Assembly: GCA_964035545.1 (NCBI GenBank)
Contig: OZ037765.1
Location: 10,472,698-10,536,697, forward strand
Direction of reading: 5' to 3'
DNA from: Bugula neritina
Lineage: Eukaryota; Bryozoa; Gymnolaemata; Cheilostomatida; Bugulidae
DNA length: 64,000 nucleotides
Of this stretch, positions 62,901 through 64,000 are shown in pieces (position 1 is the first letter of the stretch; each line of letters begins with the position of its first letter). The notes below the pieces were generated by a model, which was not told where the DNA came from, ran no database searches, and saw nothing but the letters and a program-made list of their open reading frames with translations. The translations under genes and the position numbers were made by a program.

Positions 62901-63898
62901 ACTCGTGAAAGCGAGACCCATACCAGCTAACGACACCGTTTCCTTCTCCATATGCGCAGTTGTTGATCCTAAAACAGGTAACTAGAGTGATGCTTTCTAA
63001 CAGCTTGTAGAAGTGTTGAGTGCAGTAATACTAAAGTAAACACATAACTTTTATAAACCATCTCTGCTTTGTGTAATTGAGCACTCTGTATCATATTAGT
63101 TCAAGTTTAGAGACATTTATAATGCTTAGTAAACTTTTCCTAAAGGTGAGAAAATGACGGTTAGTGATGCGTTGCGCCATGGTTTCCTTGATCGAGGTAG
63201 GAAGCACTTCTGCAACGCTCATACTGGCCAGCTCTACAGTCTGGATGAGGCGCTACACAATGGTTGGATTATTACAAAGTCAAATTATGATCGAAACAAG
63301 ACACAAGCAGGCTTTTCGTTTAAAGGTGGTTATTATGATTGTGTACATAATTATTACTAGTGCTCAATAAATTGTATACCTCACATATTTAAAAAGTATG
63401 GTTTTTAAACTTTTTTAAAGCATTGTTAGGCGATAAACTATGTGTTCCTGTTTCATTTTAGTCGTCGATAATAAATATCTTTATCTTTAAAGTTTAAACT
63501 GATGAATATTTTGAGAGTTTGTGCATGTCAAAGCTCTTTGAAATTCTATGGTTTTATTTATTTATTTATATGCAAAATGTTGTGTTATTCAATCAAAGCA
63601 GAATAGGTTGTTTTTTTCTGATACTTCTGCGGTAAATTAGTGAAGTTTTTACGAGTTTTCTATTGAAAAATTAAAAATTTTGTGCTGGACACAGGTCAGC
63701 CGAATCGATCGGCTCAAGCACCAGTCGGCTCTTCAGGTTTCCAGACTTTCACCATACTGTCTGTAACTGACGCCCGAACTGGTGAGGATCTAACTGTGGC
63801 TGAGGCAGTTAGGAGAGGCATACTAGATAGCTCTAAGAGGAACTACAAGGATACATTAGCCGGAGAAGTCATGCTCCTAGACACAGCGGTTAAAAGAA
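35935..63898 (+). CDS. Plakin-repeat gene (plectin/spectraplakin family), 3' end outside window
   Basis: Large cytolinker-type protein built of plakin (plectin) repeats, which in this family bind intermediate filaments or act as scaffolds at junctions. Coding exons: 35935-35946, 39416-39665, 39896-40425, 40648-40806, 41079-41211, 42161-42369, 42577-42759, 44480-44683, 44936-44965, 46252-46479, 47046-47299, 47959-48009, 48569-48767, 49510-49755, 50173-50356, 51665-51831, 52201-52387, 52694-52902, 53029-53225, 53502-53816, 53964-53999, 55489-55706, 56008-56156, 56487-56757, 57034-57224, 57487-57754, 57894-58067, 59428-59645, 59806-59976, 60215-60356, 60880-61077, 61502-61669, 62460-62582, 62840-62977, 63146-63325, 63695-63898. 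Frame and phase agree at every junction, giving about 2,265 codons. The last exon ends in a donor, so the gene continues. No calponin-homology, spectrin-repeat, EF-hand or GAS2 domain is visible here. Fly Shot and worm VAB-10A carry similar repeats, so this may be an alternative-promoter form of a spectraplakin locus or a repeat-only, epiplakin-like gene. Confidence 0.88.
35947..39415 (+). other. First intron of the plakin gene
   Basis: 3.5-kb intron holding the CTA/CTG triplet tract listed separately. No other exon is supported. Long ORFs at 37,500-38,116 on both strands come from the triplet repeat. The acceptor used is TTATTTAG before 39416. Confidence 0.5.
37658..37985 (+). repeat. Compound CTA/CTG triplet repeat in plakin intron 1
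   Basis: About 330 bp of imperfect triplets: blocks of CTATTACTACTACTACCAGTG, a run of TGCTAC hexamers around 37838-37885, then ACT runs and a GCT run near 37970. It is open in several frames on both strands because it lacks in-frame stops, not because it codes. Confidence 0.9.
39416..40806 (+). CDS. Plakin gene, N-terminal head and first repeats
   Basis: Exons 39416-39665, 39896-40425 and 40648-40806 (residues about 5-317). The head, up to about residue 150, is Ser/Gly-rich and resembles no domain that I know. Plakin repeats begin near 40070 with GQPLDQAIKQKYLN. They continue through HTLAEALEKDLINPDSAVF and NQLMSLEDCLAKSIV to the best-preserved unit, VVDPTTGELISVEQAVHRGI then FNLKTGELLTVQEAVFRNL. 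The diagnostic pattern is D-P/TG, then LS/T-x-x-x-A-hydrophobic-x-x-G-hydrophobic-hydrophobic. Confidence 0.85.
41079..42759 (+). CDS. Plakin gene, repeat exons 5-7
   Basis: Exons 41079-41211, 42161-42369 and 42577-42759 (residues about 318-492). Repeats visible: RMSLNEAISEGILD (its Asp codon is split by the first intron), KTYKIQDAIQKGLVVAEEV, VIHPQTKERLSVSKATELGI and GEIMSLNEAIEKELVLVE. The acceptor of the first exon is uncertain: AG at 41078, or a second in-frame AG at 41111, would drop eleven residues. Confidence 0.8.
41901..41955 (-). mobile_element. SINE head fragment (tRNA-like B box)
   Basis: Reverse complement carries GGTTCAAACCT, a good pol III B box, in a tRNA-like context (CTTAGCAGTGTCAGGTAGAG). 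It lies in intron 5 of the plakin gene. It is too short and imperfect for a functional tRNA and is best read as a SINE remnant. Confidence 0.45.
42045..42095 (+). mobile_element. SINE 3' end fragment
   Basis: ATCAAGGGTTCTCACAAGGA and the following bases match the 3' end of the SINE at 46770-46985 (ATCAGGGGTTCTCACAGGGA) with a few substitutions. It lies about 65 bp upstream of the exon at 42161. Confidence 0.65.
42760..44479 (+). other. Plakin intron 7, nothing recognised
   Basis: 1.7 kb of AT-rich intron with no exon or mobile-element pattern that I can support on either strand. Confidence 0.5.
44480..46479 (+). CDS. Plakin gene, repeat exons 8-9 with a 30-nt microexon between
   Basis: Exons 44480-44683 and 46252-46479 each carry one full repeat pair: SVVDPRTKEKISFDDALIER with GEQMTIGQAIEKGLIQ, and VRDPRTHKVITYDAACKLGL with NQNLSIQEATQRGFIKK. 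Between them 44936-44965 (GIVDSIKYSL) has a TTTCTTAG acceptor and a GTATGA donor and is phase 0 on both sides. It could be a constitutive or optional microexon, and the flanking exons also join in frame without it. Confidence 0.75.
44966..46251 (+). other. Plakin intron after the microexon, nothing recognised
   Basis: 1.3-kb intron. Short minus-strand ORFs here have no family resemblance. Confidence 0.5.
46770..46985 (+). mobile_element. tRNA-derived SINE, near full length
   Basis: A-box-like GGTTTAGTGGTTAGAAC and a perfect B box GGTTCGAATCC form a tRNA-like head of about 75 bases. The body shared with the copy at 19645 follows, then a tail shared with 42045. It lies in the plakin intron with its end about 60 bp before the exon at 47046, so it may lie within or next to the branch-point region of that intron. 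Confidence 0.8.
47046..49755 (+). CDS. Plakin gene, non-repeat spacer exons
   Basis: Exons 47046-47299, 47959-48009, 48569-48767 and 49510-49755. Mostly polar, Ser/Asp/Arg-rich sequence of low conservation potential (for example FDDMDRPQRRPG). One plakin half-repeat (VYNLRTGEELTLDQAVQKGL) lies at the end of the third exon. The second exon is only 51 nt and phase 2 on both sides, so it can be skipped without a frameshift. The last exon may end at 49746 or 49755, since both are followed by GT and keep the frame. Confidence 0.75.
47300..48568 (+). other. Plakin introns flanking the 51-nt exon
   Basis: Apart from the small exon at 47959-48009 I see nothing coding here. Confidence 0.5.
48768..49509 (+). 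other. Plakin intron, nothing recognised
   Basis: About 740 bp of AT-rich intron between the exons ending at 48767 and starting at 49510. No repeat or exon was recognised. Confidence 0.5.
50173..53225 (+). CDS. Plakin gene, repeat block exons 14-18
   Basis: Exons 50173-50356, 51665-51831, 52201-52387, 52694-52902 and 53029-53225 (residues about 897-1210). Consecutive repeats: LTYNAAVRLGLFNIKTGKY, LVLGIQDAVSKGFIQ, TPITLADCIQRNLIDSETGK, INFEDALKVGLLNPYTAEF, VQDPATGKRYYLDEALKRGL, KVMTLYEALKTKLFE, HRVDVNQAVKRSML, QVSFDEAIDDDIIDRHMAM and RLMCKTAAEMGLIE. Two of the introns split the Gly codon of the TG or NG motif in phase 1. Confidence 0.85.
50357..51664 (+). other. Plakin intron, nothing recognised
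   Basis: 1.3-kb intron, low complexity in places. A minus-strand ORF at 50851-51219 is hydrophobic but lacks any recognisable domain. Confidence 0.5.
53502..56757 (+). CDS. Plakin gene, central acidic/Pro-rich spacer
   Basis: Exons 53502-53816, 53964-53999, 55489-55706, 56008-56156 and 56487-56757 (residues about 1211-1540). There are no plakin repeats until its end. The sequence has Pro/Lys stretches (PKPFKPGRAAPKPQLP), Glu-rich strands and TEEVYETVETTP-like segments typical of disordered linkers. The 36-nt exon at 53964-53999 (VFAELYYDDEG) is phase 2 on both sides. The final part (EIIIIEHEGATVTKNI) leads into the second repeat block. Confidence 0.8.
54000..55488 (+). other. Plakin intron with short degenerate repeats
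   Basis: Contains GGGATATGCTGGGGT-type short repeats near 54060-54100 and imperfect TATAGTGCTGTTATA-type repeats at 54590-54700. No exon is supported. Confidence 0.55.
57034..61669 (+). CDS. Plakin gene, second repeat block (first half)
   Basis: Exons 57034-57224, 57487-57754, 57894-58067, 59428-59645, 59806-59976, 60215-60356, 60880-61077 and 61502-61669 (residues about 1541-2050). Repeats include NPTTGEKMPLIDAIKKGY, GMPLTDALAGKHLDPRSGKF, LTYTLKEAINHGMLD, KTYSLKEALDRNVLD, VIHPVTTERIDYNQAVIEG, NPATNDTLSLDDAVKYGLIS, VVDPRTNRTLSAGEAIKLGI, GESMTFEEAIKRQLLR, QEISLSQALDEGVIDFGRG, RRNMSFADAIDRKLMR, KTLGIKEAIRRGILDSD and CYTIQEAIDEGMLVA. Most introns are phase 1 in a repeat Gly codon. Confidence 0.87.
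58068..58799 (+). other. 5' part of the plakin intron before the minisatellite
   Basis: About 730 bp with a normal donor (GTAGGG) and no recognisable element. Confidence 0.5.
58800..59427 (+). repeat. 25-bp minisatellite ending exactly in a splice acceptor
   Basis: About 25 tandem units of 25 bp. The unit begins CAGGTATAATATAATATTTA and ends ACATA, with a few variants (AGCATA, AATATA, GTATGATA, GTATAGTA). Period checked at several points: the C of CAG falls at 58800, 58825, 58925, 58950, 58975, 59400 and 59425. The last unit's CATACAG at 59421-59427 is the acceptor of exon 59428-59645, whose first bases GTATAATAT still match the unit. Confidence 0.95.
60424..60545 (+). repeat. GTAT/GTAC microsatellite in a plakin intron
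   Basis: Imperfect repeats of TGTATGTATGTACACTA-type sequence between exons 60215-60356 and 60880-61077. The tyrosine/valine/cysteine-rich ORF across it is an artefact. Confidence 0.85.
61670..62459 (+). other. Plakin intron, nothing recognised
   Basis: 790-bp AT-rich intron. A short ORF beginning at 62387 runs into exon 62460 in frame but is not needed by the model. Confidence 0.5.
62460..63898 (+). CDS. Plakin gene, second repeat block (second half, cut by window end)
   Basis: Exons 62460-62582, 62840-62977, 63146-63325 and 63695-63898, all phase 1 on both sides. Repeats: VIDPKTQKEVSAEEAVQRGI, WSMDNAIKQGLVK, VVDPKTGEKMTVSDALRHGF, GQLYSLDEALHNGWI, SVTDARTGEDLTVAEAVRRG and EVMLLDTAVKR. The acceptor of the first exon (TTTACAG at 62453-62459) was chosen because earlier AGs give a stop or the wrong phase. 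The last exon ends at a GTGAGT donor at 63899, so more exons follow outside. Confidence 0.83.
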
Positions 63899-64000
63899 GT
63901 GAGTTGCTAATTGTAGCTCTCTCACTATTGCCTACAAAGATTGCTGTGACAGGCATATTTAGGTGTCTAAATTAGTATCATATGTAGTTGTGACACTAGT

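Overview
The window looks like nuclear DNA of an invertebrate metazoan. It is AT-rich, its genes are split into many short exons with GT-AG introns, and it carries tRNA-derived SINEs, a LINE tail, a Tc1/mariner relic and TIR elements. I cannot name the species; a lophotrochozoan is only a guess. All gene models below were built by hand from splice signals, reading-frame continuity and remembered family patterns. Nothing was searched against a database.

Region 1 (about 100-18,862, minus strand) holds two tandem arylsulfatase-B-like genes. Each has ten coding exons, and six internal exons have identical lengths in both. Both models close in frame, at 631 and 576 aa, with complete sulfatase active-site motifs and a signal peptide split by an intron. 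Each paralogue carries its own low-complexity insert: a basic plus poly-Thr insert in the downstream gene, and a Pro/Ala/Gln-rich N-terminal spacer encoded by a 24-bp minisatellite in the upstream gene. Between them, on the same strand, is a small four-exon gene whose C-terminal half resembles barrier-to-autointegration factor (BAF). Two copies of a TIR element with TAA target duplications lie upstream of the first sulfatase and in an intron of the second.

Region 2 (about 18,900-34,585) is repeat-rich and contains no gene that I can call intact. It has a long TA tract, a SINE, a 30-bp minisatellite and a head-to-tail duplication of a 7.1-kb unit. Each unit carries rearranged exon fragments resembling TOMM70, the mitochondrial import receptor, on the minus strand, plus a Tc1/mariner relic. 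A 2.65-kb core appears identical between the units while their flanks are clearly diverged. A LINE 3' end is present in only one unit.

Region 3 (about 35,600-64,000, plus strand) is one large gene of the plakin family. It starts with a four-codon exon, MASQ, and runs through at least 35 further exons, about 6.8 kb of coding sequence and 2,265 codons, off the right edge of the window. Almost all recognisable sequence is plectin/plakin repeats, in two blocks separated by non-repeat spacers. No actin-binding, plakin/spectrin or GAS2 domain is seen inside the window. One acceptor site, at 59,426-59,427, is the last unit of a 25-bp, about 25-copy minisatellite in which every unit carries the same CAG/GT junction.
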